A DNA stretch of 33,691 nucleotides from the IMG/VR virus record IMGVR_UViG_3300037827_000697, positions 1 through 33,691 of that record; one strand, 5' to 3'. Positions 1 to 7,055 of the stretch are shown here, piece by piece (the stretch's first letter is position 1; the number at the start of each line of letters is the position of its first letter). The position numbers were made by a program, and so were the translations under genes. The notes below the pieces were generated by a model, which made no database searches, was not told where the DNA came from, and was given only the letters and a program-made list of their open reading frames with translations. Source of the DNA: a virus.

Positions 1-127
1 GGCATGATGCTATCGAAACTGGTTAAAAGGAATTTAACCGCTATGGATCCATACAGAAATTTATTCAATTATGTTTGTGAAATTGTAAATGATCGATCGG
101 TTTGGGATAAAGATTTGGAAAGTTTTA
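1..127. repeat. Left copy of 127-bp terminal direct repeat (circular join)
   Basis: Bases 1-127 are identical to 33565-33691. A perfect repeat at the two ends of a contig, with a reading frame running through it from 33544, means the molecule was assembled as a circle and cut at an arbitrary point. A length of exactly 127 equals a common maximum k-mer of de Bruijn assemblers, so the repeat is probably an assembly overlap and not a physical terminal repeat of the virion DNA. The unique genome is then 33,564 bp. A true short terminal repeat cannot be excluded from sequence alone. Confidence 0.95.
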
Positions 128-405
128 TCTTATCGGTTGATGATTTAAGTTACGAAGAACAAGGCGAGCTAGCTGCTCTACTTCTGGAATATAGCGATCG
201 AGATACAACTGATTGCTTCAACAATCCCACCCAAACTGCAATAGATGATGACATTACCTGCTCTCTTTTGATGCTTCTAAAAAAAGATACTTCGAATAAT
301 CGCGAGGAGTTAGCCAGCATCATACGTGAAAACACAATTAATCGATTTAAAGCCGATATGCAAGAATTTATCAATCGCGTTCTTTTATGGAAGGAAGTCG
401 CATGA
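1..405 (+). CDS. Hypothetical early protein, 3' part (starts at 33544 across the join)
   Basis: The reading frame enters from the other end of the circle: ATG at 33544, eight codons (MIYNQVNG), then continues at base 4, giving a 141-residue protein. The in-frame ATG at base 4 has no ribosome binding site, whereas 33544 has GATGAGG upstream. The protein is acidic in its middle (short Asp/Glu runs near residues 40-75) with no motif I recognise. It is the first gene of the rightward early operon, directly downstream of a strong sigma70-type promoter, and its stop overlaps the ATG of the next gene (ATGA). Position suggests an early regulatory or host-takeover role; this is inference. Confidence 0.85.
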   Translation, partial: GMMLSKLVKRNLTAMDPYRNLFNYVCEIVNDRSVWDKDLESFILSVDDLSYEEQGELAALLLEYSDRDTTDCFNNPTQTAIDDDITCSLLMLLKKDTSNNREELASIIRENTINRFKADMQEFINRVLLWKEVA

Positions 406-485
406 GAGATCAAATAACAGCTTACGAAAGAACACATTTCACATTGAGACAACGTATAAAATATTTTTTGCAGGGGATTAAATAA
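402..485 (+). CDS. 27-residue coupled microprotein
   Basis: The ATG at 402 overlaps the stop of the preceding gene (ATGA), is preceded by GGAAGGAAG, and the stop TAA at 483-485 overlaps the exonuclease ATG (TAATG). The product is 27 residues, begins MRDQITAYERT, and is rich in Arg, Gln and aromatic residues. The double translational coupling and the filled gap argue for a real gene or a coupling leader peptide for the exonuclease. No function can be read from it. Confidence 0.6.
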   Translation: MRDQITAYERTHFTLRQRIKYFLQGIK

Positions 486-1327
486 TGTTAACTATCGAAC
501 AAAAAGAAATCAGAAAACAAGGATTGGGCGCAACAGATTGTGCGGTTGTTATGGGTTTAAGTCATTACAAAACACAATATGAATTGTGGCTTGAAAAAAC
601 AGGCAGGAAAGAAGCTGACATGATTTTATCCGATGACAGGTTGCATTTGCGTCATGCTCATGAAGAAACAATTTCTCGCGAGTATGCCAGACGTAAAGAC
701 GTAAAGCTTCGCCGGGTCAATCAAACCATTTTTCACAAACGTTTGCCTTTCATGCTGTGCAATCTGGATCGAGTAATCATCGGTCAGAAAAAAATAGTTG
801 AATGCAAAAGTGCGTCAGGCTTCATGCGTGGCTATTGGGGTGAAACTGGATCTGATGACGCGCCCATTGAGTATCTTTTGCAAGTACAGCATCAAATGTC
901 TTGCGCCGAATATGAAGATTCTGACATTGCAGCATTAATTGATATTGATGATTATCGGATTTATTCAACACCGCGCAATGAAAAAATTATCCAAAAACTT
1001 GAGGACGCCTGCGAAAAGTTTTGGGTTGAAAATGTTTTGGCTGATATCGCTCCGGCGCCTACTACACGCGGCGATTTAAAATTAATGTACCCGGTTAACA
1101 ATGGTGATTTCATCGAATTGACTGACAGCATCGATGCAATATTGCTGATTCTTCAAAACAAAAAAGACGATATCAAACAGATCACGTCCGAGCGCGAAGA
1201 ACTAGAAAAAACCATTATTGAATTTATTGCTGACAAAGATGGGATTAAACAGGATGACAAGATCATCGCTACATTCCAGGCAAACAAATCCGGAAACCGT
1301 ACATTATTGATAAAAAAGAGGGGCTAA
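485..1327 (+). CDS. YqaJ-type (lambda Exo-like) recombination exonuclease
   Basis: The 280-residue protein has the PD-(D/E)xK nuclease layout of the YqaJ/lambda-exonuclease family: N-terminal GLGATDCAVVMGLS (about 14-27), HE at 59-60, LDR with Asp95, ECK with Glu106 and Lys108, then YLLQVQHQM (130-138). Family members digest one strand of duplex DNA from ends, leaving 3' single strands for an annealing protein. The next gene is such a RecT-type protein, so the pair forms a two-component recombination system for repair, end-processing or concatemer formation. The residues after about 215 are rich in charged helix and probably form a C-terminal coiled segment. The ribosome binding site is CAGGGG, eight bases before the ATG. 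Confidence 0.9.
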   Translation: MLTIEQKEIRKQGLGATDCAVVMGLSHYKTQYELWLEKTGRKEADMILSDDRLHLRHAHEETISREYARRKDVKLRRVNQTIFHKRLPFMLCNLDRVIIGQKKIVECKSASGFMRGYWGETGSDDAPIEYLLQVQHQMSCAEYEDSDIAALIDIDDYRIYSTPRNEKIIQKLEDACEKFWVENVLADIAPAPTTRGDLKLMYPVNNGDFIELTDSIDAILLILQNKKDDIKQITSEREELEKTIIEFIADKDGIKQDDKIIATFQANKSGNRTLLIKKRG

Positions 1328-1329
1328 TC

Positions 1330-2148
1330 ATGACAACTCAAAGACAAGAATTAATCACACAACCTTTCAGTTTTGTACCGACCACATTGAAAGAAGCCAC
1401 AGAATACGCCACTATTTTTGCAAATAGTGGTTTGTGTCCTGAAGGTTACCGAGGACGACCCAATGATATATTGATCGTATGGCAAATGGGAAAAGAACTC
1501 GGTCTCGATAAGATGCAATCATTACGAACGCTGGGTTGCATCAATGGAATGCCTTTTGCGTATGGCGATGGTTTGCTGGCTTTAATCAAGCGTCACCGGG
1601 ATTTTGAAGATATGCACGAATGGTTTGAAGGAAGCATCGAACAAAGAAATCTGACAGCTTTCTGCAAAATGAAACGCAAAGGGCAAGATCCTGTGATCCA
1701 AAGTTTCAGCCAGGAAGATGCGAAGAACGCAGGATTGTGGGATAAAAAAGGTGTGTGGCAGCAATACAAGAAACGTATGTTGCAGCATAGAGCACGTGGA
1801 TTTTGCGCGAAAGACGCCTTTCCTGATGCTTTGTTTGGTCTGATGTCCGAGCACGAAGCACAGGACGTAGCAGATTCTAAAAGAGTTGTGGAGGTTCCTA
1901 GACCGAAATCGAAGGGAATGTCAGGGCTTGAAGAATCACTCGGTATTGTTATTGAAGCGGAGTTCAGCGCCGTTGCACCCGAAAATGCAAAGCTTGCTGA
2001 ATTAAAAGGATTGATCGAAAGTCAGAACGTGAAAAATACAAGCATCAAAGCTGCATTAAAAGGCTTCGGCGTTGATAGTATTGATTCATTGACTGATGAC
2101 ATGATTGATAAATGGAGTAATCACTTAAAATCCAAGGAGAGTAAATAA
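1330..2148 (+). CDS. recT: RecT-family single-strand annealing protein
   Basis: The 272-residue protein shows the conserved RecT-family core: a hydrophobic start, SGLCPEGYRGRPNDI (33-47), QMGKELGLDKMQSL (52-65), INGMPFAYGDGLLALIKRH (71-89) and the RARGFCAKDAFPDAL stretch (about 155-169). RecT proteins bind the single strands made by the partner exonuclease and anneal them to complementary DNA. The gene begins two bases after the exonuclease stop and ends in TAATG overlap with the next gene, so the three are one translational unit. The C-terminal 60 residues look like a linker and a small helical tail and are less typical. Confidence 0.9.
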   Translation: MTTQRQELITQPFSFVPTTLKEATEYATIFANSGLCPEGYRGRPNDILIVWQMGKELGLDKMQSLRTLGCINGMPFAYGDGLLALIKRHRDFEDMHEWFEGSIEQRNLTAFCKMKRKGQDPVIQSFSQEDAKNAGLWDKKGVWQQYKKRMLQHRARGFCAKDAFPDALFGLMSEHEAQDVADSKRVVEVPRPKSKGMSGLEESLGIVIEAEFSAVAPENAKLAELKGLIESQNVKNTSIKAALKGFGVDSIDSLTDDMIDKWSNHLKSKESK

Positions 2149-2564
2149 TGCAATTCGACCCAAAACAAATGCGAGAAGATGCGCTTCCAAAAAAAGGACA
2201 ATATAAATTTACAGTGATACACGCTCGAGAAAAGACATCCGCGAGCGGGAATGAAATGTTTATTTTTAAATTGCAACTCGAAGGACATAGCAGACCTTTC
2301 AACTTCACATCAACGATTGTGATGATTCCGTCCATGTTTTGGCAACTGGAGCATTTTGGATTAGCCACTGGCCTGTCAGAAAAGATTGACGCAGGTAATC
2401 TCATGGCGCAGGATTGCGACGGCAGAGAAGGCTACCTTGAGCTCAATCACAGAGCCAACAAAGAAACGGGTGAAATCGAGGCTTACGTTAAGGATTACTT
2501 AAAGCCCGAGGCCGCTCCAGAGCATGCTGATTTTATCGATGATGATGTACCAGCATTCGTTTGA
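2148..2564 (+). CDS. DUF669-like ssDNA-binding protein with SSB-type tail
   Basis: The 138-residue protein opens with QFDPKQMREDALPKKGQYKF and continues with a beta-rich body with AREKTSASGNEMF and HFGLATGL, a pattern I associate with phage DUF669 proteins found beside exonuclease/RecT genes. The C-terminus is acidic and ends DFIDDDVPAFV, close to the DDDIPF tip by which bacterial SSB recruits partners. It probably coats single strands and hands them to RecT or replication proteins. The start is fixed by TAATG overlap with the recT stop and by AAGGAG about 9 bases upstream. Family is fairly sure; biochemical role is inference. Confidence 0.75.
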   Translation: MQFDPKQMREDALPKKGQYKFTVIHAREKTSASGNEMFIFKLQLEGHSRPFNFTSTIVMIPSMFWQLEHFGLATGLSEKIDAGNLMAQDCDGREGYLELNHRANKETGEIEAYVKDYLKPEAAPEHADFIDDDVPAFV

Positions 2565-2614
2565 TTTTGATTAATATTTGCGCCAAAATGTTGCTCGTTC
2601 GCATGGAGGCGCAA

Positions 2615-2860
2615 ATGATTTCAAGATGTTGCGGTACGGAAGTTTCAGTTGTAAATAGTGAAGATTCTTATTATGTTTGTGAGATGTGTTTCAAAGCATG
2701 TGATTTGAAGGAAATAAAAGATGAATCAAGTCCGATGGGAAACCATAGAGAGATCAAACAACGATATGACCGAAAGAATGAAAGTACCCGGTGGTTGGAT
2801 TGTTTGTCGAACAAGCGGGTGGAAATTTCCTCTGAGTCATGCCAATTGGTTTGTGCCTGA
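2615..2860 (+). CDS. Small zinc-ribbon protein (overlaps next gene)
   Basis: An 81-residue frame starting at 2615 after GGAGGCGCAA. It carries CC at residues 5-6 and CEMC at about 23-26 followed by KACD, a treble-clef/zinc-ribbon arrangement seen in small phage proteins (RCCGTEV ... YVCEMC). The part after about residue 35 shares DNA with the gene starting at 2721 in another frame and has low-complexity, shadow-like composition, so the functional part is probably the N-terminal ribbon. The frame can be opened from 2561 only with a TTG and no binding site. Function unknown; zinc binding is inferred from the cysteines. Confidence 0.6.
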   Translation: MISRCCGTEVSVVNSEDSYYVCEMCFKACDLKEIKDESSPMGNHREIKQRYDRKNESTRWLDCLSNKRVEISSESCQLVCA

Positions 2861-2900
2861 TTCAGAACATACATGGGAAGTTGAGATACTTTCCAGATAA
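2721..2900 (+). CDS. 59-residue phage protein (conserved-looking, overlapping)
   Basis: ATG at 2721 follows GAAGGAAATAAAAG. The product contains VPGGWIVCRTSGWKFPL and ends FVPDSEHTWEVEILSR, a Trp-rich compact pattern that resembles a recurring family of tiny phage proteins (GGWIV ... FVPD..H.W). It overlaps the zinc-ribbon frame by 140 bases out of frame. Composition and binding site favour this as a true gene. Role unknown. Confidence 0.6.
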   Translation: MNQVRWETIERSNNDMTERMKVPGGWIVCRTSGWKFPLSHANWFVPDSEHTWEVEILSR

Positions 2901-3094
2901 CGATTTATGGCCGTGGGCGAGCTCCTCATCACTGTTGATTCTCGCTGTCTTAAATGACCACTACGGTCGCCTTTTTATGGCCGAGGATACTAGGGCTTAG
3001 GTGCAATAAATTAAGGAACTGTGCGCAAACATTACTTAATCTAAAGACCCCAGCTTCGCCCGTGGGAAAGTAGGCCACCAATTTAAGGAAAATT
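2901..3094 (+). other. 194-bp non-coding stretch with RNA-like structure
   Basis: There is no convincing gene here. The stretch has more G+C runs than its neighbours and can fold: GGGCGAGCT (2915-2923) pairs with AGCTTCGCCC (3052-3061) with one bulge, enclosing GACC/GGTC (2956-2968), GCC/GGC (2969-2981) and ATTAAG/CTTAAT (3010-3040). The hairpin at 2956-2968 is followed by GCCTTTTT, so a weak terminator or attenuator is possible. The nested stems suggest a structured leader or small RNA inside the early transcript, upstream of the gene at 3095. No known RNA family was recognised. Confidence 0.4.
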
Positions 3095-3463
3095 ATGCTA
3101 CACGATAAACCAATTTTATCTAAACATAAATCACCTCCATCGCCAAATATTCTGGCACCTGAAGATACACCTATTAGATTGCAAGCCTTTATGGATATTT
3201 GTCGAAAAGCAGGTCAAAGATCGGCTGAAGCAAATTGGAATATGATGTGCCAATTATTACATGATAAAAGTCCACAATTACCTGGCACTGATGCATTATC
3301 GTATATGTCAACATGCCTTACATATTTTAATGCAACTTGGCTTATTTTAATGAAAAGAATGGCCGATGATGATGAGGCTGGAATAGAAACTGATGAAATG
3401 ATTCAAGCTGTTTTGGAAGGCGCACAGAAGCTTATGAAATCTGTAAAAATAAACGAAGGATGA
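3095..3463 (+). CDS. Hypothetical helical protein
   Basis: A 122-residue product with start supported by AAGGAAAATT before ATG. The N-terminal 30 residues are Pro/Ser-rich ([16 protein letters not shown]), the rest looks helical with [28 protein letters not shown] and an acidic patch [11 protein letters not shown]. It is separated from upstream early genes by the structured stretch 2901-3094 and followed five bases later by a small basic protein. I do not recognise the family. Confidence 0.75.
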   Translation: MLHDKPILSKHKSPPSPNILAPEDTPIRLQAFMDICRKAGQRSAEANWNMMCQLLHDKSPQLPGTDALSYMSTCLTYFNATWLILMKRMADDDEAGIETDEMIQAVLEGAQKLMKSVKINEG

Positions 3464-3467
3464 TGAT

Positions 3468-3620
3468 ATGCCATTAAAGAAAGGGAAATCCAAGAAAACC
3501 ATTTCCGATAACATCCGCACTGAACGTGAAAGCGGAAAACCAGAAAATCAGTCTATTGCAATTGCAATGTCTGTGGCAGGAAAGTCAAAAAAGAAAAAGA
3601 AAGCCAAAAAGAAAAAATAA
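3468..3620 (+). CDS. Small Lys-rich basic protein (DUF6496-like)
   Basis: A 50-residue protein that starts [16 protein letters not shown], has [21 protein letters not shown] in the middle and ends in an almost uninterrupted Lys tail. The pattern KKGKSKKTI.xNI...GKPxxQ.xAIA matches a common small phage/prophage family (I associate it with DUF6496). The strong positive charge suggests nucleic-acid binding, which is unproven. It follows the previous gene by four bases (stop 3463, ATG 3468), with AACGAAGGA upstream. Confidence 0.75.
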   Translation: MPLKKGKSKKTISDNIRTERESGKPENQSIAIAMSVAGKSKKKKKAKKKK

Positions 3621-3642
3621 AAACCCACCCGAGGACACGCGA

Positions 3643-3771
3643 ATGAATGTTTTAAATATTGTAGATTGGATTGCAATAATATTTTTTGGCGGATCAATGC
3701 TTATTATCGCATTGACCGCCTTTATTATTTTTTCAATTGTTTCTCTAAATTCCAATACTTCAAAATCATGA
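3643..3771 (+). CDS. 42-residue single-pass membrane protein
   Basis: ATG at 3643 is preceded by CCGAGG at a suitable distance. The peptide starts MNVLNIVDWIAIIFFGG and holds one long hydrophobic segment (about residues 8-35) then a short polar SLNSNTSKS tail. It could be an inner-membrane effector, a pinholin-like peptide or an exclusion protein; none can be chosen. It is the last gene of the rightward early operon, and its last six bases overlap the convergent fibre gene at 3766. Confidence 0.55.
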   Translation: MNVLNIVDWIAIIFFGGSMLIIALTAFIIFSIVSLNSNTSKS

Positions 3772-5067
3772 AGTAAAGTAAAAACCACTCGCATCTATTA
3801 CGGTTGTAGATGATATACCCGTAATAGCGAGAACCCCTATATTTAATGTAGAAGTTGTTTGATAAAGATTTATCACACTCGCGCCTGCTACAATTGCCGG
3901 TGTTAAAAATGATCCCACAAATGTAACTGCTCCTACCGCACAACTTCCCATACTTGTCACTGTCGCCCCTGCGGCAATCGGCAATCCACTTATTTGAAGA
4001 CTTCCTGACGCCGAACCAATTGTTAATGCAGAAACATTTATATTGACCGTCCAATGAACAATATTTCCTATTCGCGTATATTTACCAACATTCGATGAAT
4101 ATGTAATGGATGTTGGATTAGCGCCACTTCCAGTTAAAGTCGGAGTGAATGTACCTTCAACGTAATTTGAGAGAGACGTACCTCCAAAATTAATACTGGT
4201 CGCAGTGGCCGCCCCAAGAGACGGTGTGATCAAGCTAGGAGTGTTTGCAAGAACGGGAGCACCCGTACCAGTATATGCCACCCATGTCAACACACCACTG
4301 GCATTCGCTGTTAAAACTGAACTAGCAGTTGTAGCAAGGCCGCTCACAGTCGAGCCTGTTGCTGCATAGTATGCCAAGGTATTGATCGTCCCTGAATTTA
4401 CAACACCAGATCCAGCCACAGGAGTTGCTGCACTCCACGAAGCTGCTGTTGTCCCAGTGGTTAGAATACAGGTAACTCGTGTTGATGAATTGGCACCCAG
4501 TGTTGTAATTGCATTACCGCCCGAAGAATTAATTGTTATCGTACCAGTCGAAAGATTAACAAAAAGCCATGATTGGCCTAGCACGAGTGTTGTAACAACA
4601 GGCATCGCGACAGTTTGATTTGAGCTTCCGGTAAAATATTGCTGTTGAGCACTTGCCACTGTCAACGTTGTCGTAGCACCTGCGGTCACTGTGGTGGCAT
4701 ATCCTGTATTAAAATTGTTTGCACTTAAATTACTATTAGCATCCCATCCTGCAAATAATGAAGCAGTGGGAGTTGCTGTATAGCCAAGCGTTCCTTGCAT
4801 TGCTGAAACCGTGGAGTCAGCAACAAGTGTTGCTGCCAGCGCTGTGAATACTCCCGCTGTGAAAGTAGATGAATTATTCACATAAATAAAAGTATTGGCA
4901 CTCAAACTTAATCCACCAATACTTAATAAATTTGGATAAGCGCCAATCAATGCAGAGATCGTAATGTTAACCTCATCAAACGCAGCCGCCGAATCACCTG
5001 CATAAATTATATCGGCAGGAACAGGTGTTGCTTTTGAGGGGAATTGATATAACCGTTCGTTAGCCAT
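3766..5067 (-). CDS. Tail fibre / receptor-binding protein candidate
   Basis: The 433-residue protein is Ser/Thr/Gly/Ala-rich with low charge, typical of fibrous beta proteins. The N-terminus (MANERLYQFPSKATPVPADI) resembles short virion-anchoring segments. Middle repeats such as TSSVLTANASGVLTWVAY and APVLANTPSLITPSLGAATAT (about 245-300) are seen in many tail fibres, and the C-terminal part (about 309-433: VEGTFTPTL then GKYTRIGNIVHWTVNIN) is a recurrent C-terminal domain of phage and prophage tail proteins. Start supported by AAGGAG 6 bases upstream. As the last gene of the leftward virion operon it is well placed for host-range variation. Adhesive function is inferred. Confidence 0.75.
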   Translation of the reverse strand: MANERLYQFPSKATPVPADIIYAGDSAAAFDEVNITISALIGAYPNLLSIGGLSLSANTFIYVNNSSTFTAGVFTALAATLVADSTVSAMQGTLGYTATPTASLFAGWDANSNLSANNFNTGYATTVTAGATTTLTVASAQQQYFTGSSNQTVAMPVVTTLVLGQSWLFVNLSTGTITINSSGGNAITTLGANSSTRVTCILTTGTTAASWSAATPVAGSGVVNSGTINTLAYYAATGSTVSGLATTASSVLTANASGVLTWVAYTGTGAPVLANTPSLITPSLGAATATSINFGGTSLSNYVEGTFTPTLTGSGANPTSITYSSNVGKYTRIGNIVHWTVNINVSALTIGSASGSLQISGLPIAAGATVTSMGSCAVGAVTFVGSFLTPAIVAGASVINLYQTTSTLNIGVLAITGISSTTVIDASGFYFTS

Positions 5068-5077
5068 CCGTAGCTCC

Positions 5078-5236
5078 TTAAGGTTTTTTAGCTATTACAT
5101 TTTGTCCTGTGTTCGTCACAACAAATTTACTGTCATGAGTAATTACAAAAAATTCTTTTGTCGGCAATCGATTATCCTGATTGATCAACATTTGCTGTAT
5201 CGGTAACAGCGTTGCCATGCGGATAATCATGCTCAT
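5078..5236 (-). CDS. 52-residue hypothetical protein in virion operon
   Basis: A short leftward gene fills the gap between the fibre gene and the 97-residue gene. The start ATG has AGGGAG six bases upstream. The product begins MSMIIRMATLLPIQQML and has a C-terminal half with strand-like pattern (FFVITHDSKFVVTNTG). It may be a small structural or connector component given its position between two virion genes. No family recognised. Confidence 0.65.
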   Translation of the reverse strand: MSMIIRMATLLPIQQMLINQDNRLPTKEFFVITHDSKFVVTNTGQNVIAKKP

Positions 5237-5251
5237 AAACCACTCCCTGAT

Positions 5252-5545
5252 TTAAGGCGTATTAAGGTATGGAGTACCAGCCCACGACATAGATGTGGCT
5301 GTGGTAGTACGTGATACACCATTCACTGTCGCACTTGTGAGAATTTTTACCGCACCGAGAATATAAACGAGTCCTGCTTGAGCTGAAGGCCACCATTGCG
5401 CCTGTCCTTGAGCGTTTTGCCACACAATATCACCAGCGCCACCCACAGCAAGATATAAGGCCATGCATGTTACGCCACTGCTTATGAAAGCGGTATCCAA
5501 AGTAACTGCATCGCTATAGGCCGGAACAAATCCGTAAGTCAACAT
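5252..5545 (-). CDS. Hypothetical virion-associated protein
   Basis: The 97-residue protein begins MLTYGFVPAYSDAVTLD and contains a Trp-rich beta-like stretch, DIVWQNAQGQAQWWPSAQAG, then AVKILTSATVNGVSRTTTATSMSW. This looks like a small beta-sandwich protein that I have a sense of from podovirus late operons, without an assigned role. Start supported by AGGGAG upstream. It sits immediately after the large terminase gene. Confidence 0.75.
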   Translation of the reverse strand: MLTYGFVPAYSDAVTLDTAFISSGVTCMALYLAVGGAGDIVWQNAQGQAQWWPSAQAGLVYILGAVKILTSATVNGVSRTTTATSMSWAGTPYLNTP

Positions 5546-5562
5546 ATAACAACTCCCTGTCG

Positions 5563-7035
5563 TTAATCTGCATAATAAACTACATCATAATGCGAACCAT
5601 CGGTGATCATGTCGCCATCCAGCGCCAAGGTCATCGTTTGAAATGCATCAACTCCATGTGATGCCCAGTTGTGGACTGGTCGGTTCTTATACGTACCCAT
5701 CTTATCATCAAATTCCTTGCTATAGTTAGAGAGACAATCAATTAATCGTTGAGTATTTTCTTTATTGAATTCGCATAGATAAAGACGTCGGCGCATGGCT
5801 TCTATTGCATTTTCCTTGCTCGTCGGTCGTGGAACGATAAAAGCGCTTTCTCCCATATCCCGCATAAAATCAACTGTATTTTTCCCCGTATTAAAGTCTC
5901 TTTTTTGACCGTCATGTGGTAAAAAATGATCTTTGAATGGCAGATTATAGCGTGTACAAAATCGCCGGATTTCCATTACATAAAATGCGAGATCACGATT
6001 ATTATTTTCTATGTAGGATATGATTACAGGTTTCACATAACCATTAATGCGCTTCACCTGAAAAAGTACAATTGCTGTACAATCATTAATGCCGATATCA
6101 AAAGCTGAGTAGACATTCGCCTGAGGAATAATTAATTCGGGAATGATTCGATTATTTTCAAATATATTTTTTATCGCGTGCGCAAAATATTTGGTTTCCT
6201 GATTTACTTGAACCACCCCATAATATTCTTGCTGAATAAGATATTCAGGCATTCCGGCACGCCGATCTTCCTCGATCATTTCGTCCGTAATGTAGCGATT
6301 ACCCTCTTCATCTACTAGGTTAGTAATGCTATCAACCCTGCAATACCATAAAGGATCATCTTTATTATTTTCAATAAGCTGATAAAAATGATTCATACCA
6401 TCAAAAGTTGATTGACCCAACATCCAGCCACCATTTTGACGTAGTGCTGGCAACATTACGTAAAATACGCGAGGATCTTGAAATGCAAACTCCGCATATA
6501 CGATTCCTCGTGGATTGGTTCCTCGCAATTTATCTGGGTCAATATCTGATCCTACTACCCAAATAACAGACCCATTGACCAGCTTTATTTTCATTTCCTG
6601 ATTGTTAACGCTTTGAATCAAACGCTTCGGAATCATATGTAAAAATTTTAAGCTGATATTGTTGGGTAATAAAATAGCGCCATCCCAGAGAACAGCACGG
6701 GCGCGAACATTGGTTGGATAAACCATCATATAAAGACCGGGAGATTCAATAGCACCTTGTATGATAAAGTTCCATGATTCAACCTCTTTACCAGATCGTC
6801 TGGGACGTTCTAATAAATGACGTAGAACTTTCTTAACAAATAACTCTATCGCAGCTTCTACCTGATAAGTTCTAAACTTTATCATCGGAACTTGCGCTAC
6901 TTCTCCATCTTGAAATTTGATAATGAGATTAGCCTTGGAATCTCGGGAAGTAGTGAATTTTGCAGCATTCATAACAGCAAGATCATTACAAAGCTCGGTA
7001 GCCTTTGCTCTGATTTCTTTTAATATTTTATTCAT
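5563..7035 (-). CDS. terL: Terminase large subunit (DNA packaging ATPase/nuclease)
   Basis: The 490-residue protein has the two-domain terminase layout. ATPase part: an atypical P-loop RPRRSGKE (77-84), and a Walker B-like GIVYAEFAF (177-185) in which Ala replaces the usual Asp before catalytic Glu182; GQST (207-210) is a candidate coupling motif. Nuclease part: SAFDIGIND (Asp313), FLPHDGQ (Asp375) and HGVDAFQT (Asp463) supply the metal-binding acidic residues. It cuts concatemeric DNA and drives it through the portal. Its place after the tail fibre gene mirrors T7 gene 19. The ribosome binding site is weak (GGAAC). Confidence 0.92.
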   Translation of the reverse strand: MNKILKEIRAKATELCNDLAVMNAAKFTTSRDSKANLIIKFQDGEVAQVPMIKFRTYQVEAAIELFVKKVLRHLLERPRRSGKEVESWNFIIQGAIESPGLYMMVYPTNVRARAVLWDGAILLPNNISLKFLHMIPKRLIQSVNNQEMKIKLVNGSVIWVVGSDIDPDKLRGTNPRGIVYAEFAFQDPRVFYVMLPALRQNGGWMLGQSTFDGMNHFYQLIENNKDDPLWYCRVDSITNLVDEEGNRYITDEMIEEDRRAGMPEYLIQQEYYGVVQVNQETKYFAHAIKNIFENNRIIPELIIPQANVYSAFDIGINDCTAIVLFQVKRINGYVKPVIISYIENNNRDLAFYVMEIRRFCTRYNLPFKDHFLPHDGQKRDFNTGKNTVDFMRDMGESAFIVPRPTSKENAIEAMRRRLYLCEFNKENTQRLIDCLSNYSKEFDDKMGTYKNRPVHNWASHGVDAFQTMTLALDGDMITDGSHYDVVYYAD

Positions 7036-7055
7036 CTAATGTTCCACGTATAACA

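Noticed and set aside
2908-2958. A 16-codon frame (MAVGELLITV...) after the 59-residue gene
   Set aside because: Too short and without a binding site.
2954-3073. A 39-codon frame beginning ATGACCACT in the structured gap
   Set aside because: No ribosome binding site, Cys/Leu/Arg-rich shadow-like composition, and it runs through the pairing segments.
4382-4618. Frame opposite to the fibre gene (and similar frames opposite other late genes)
   Set aside because: They mirror real genes, lack binding sites and have low-complexity composition.
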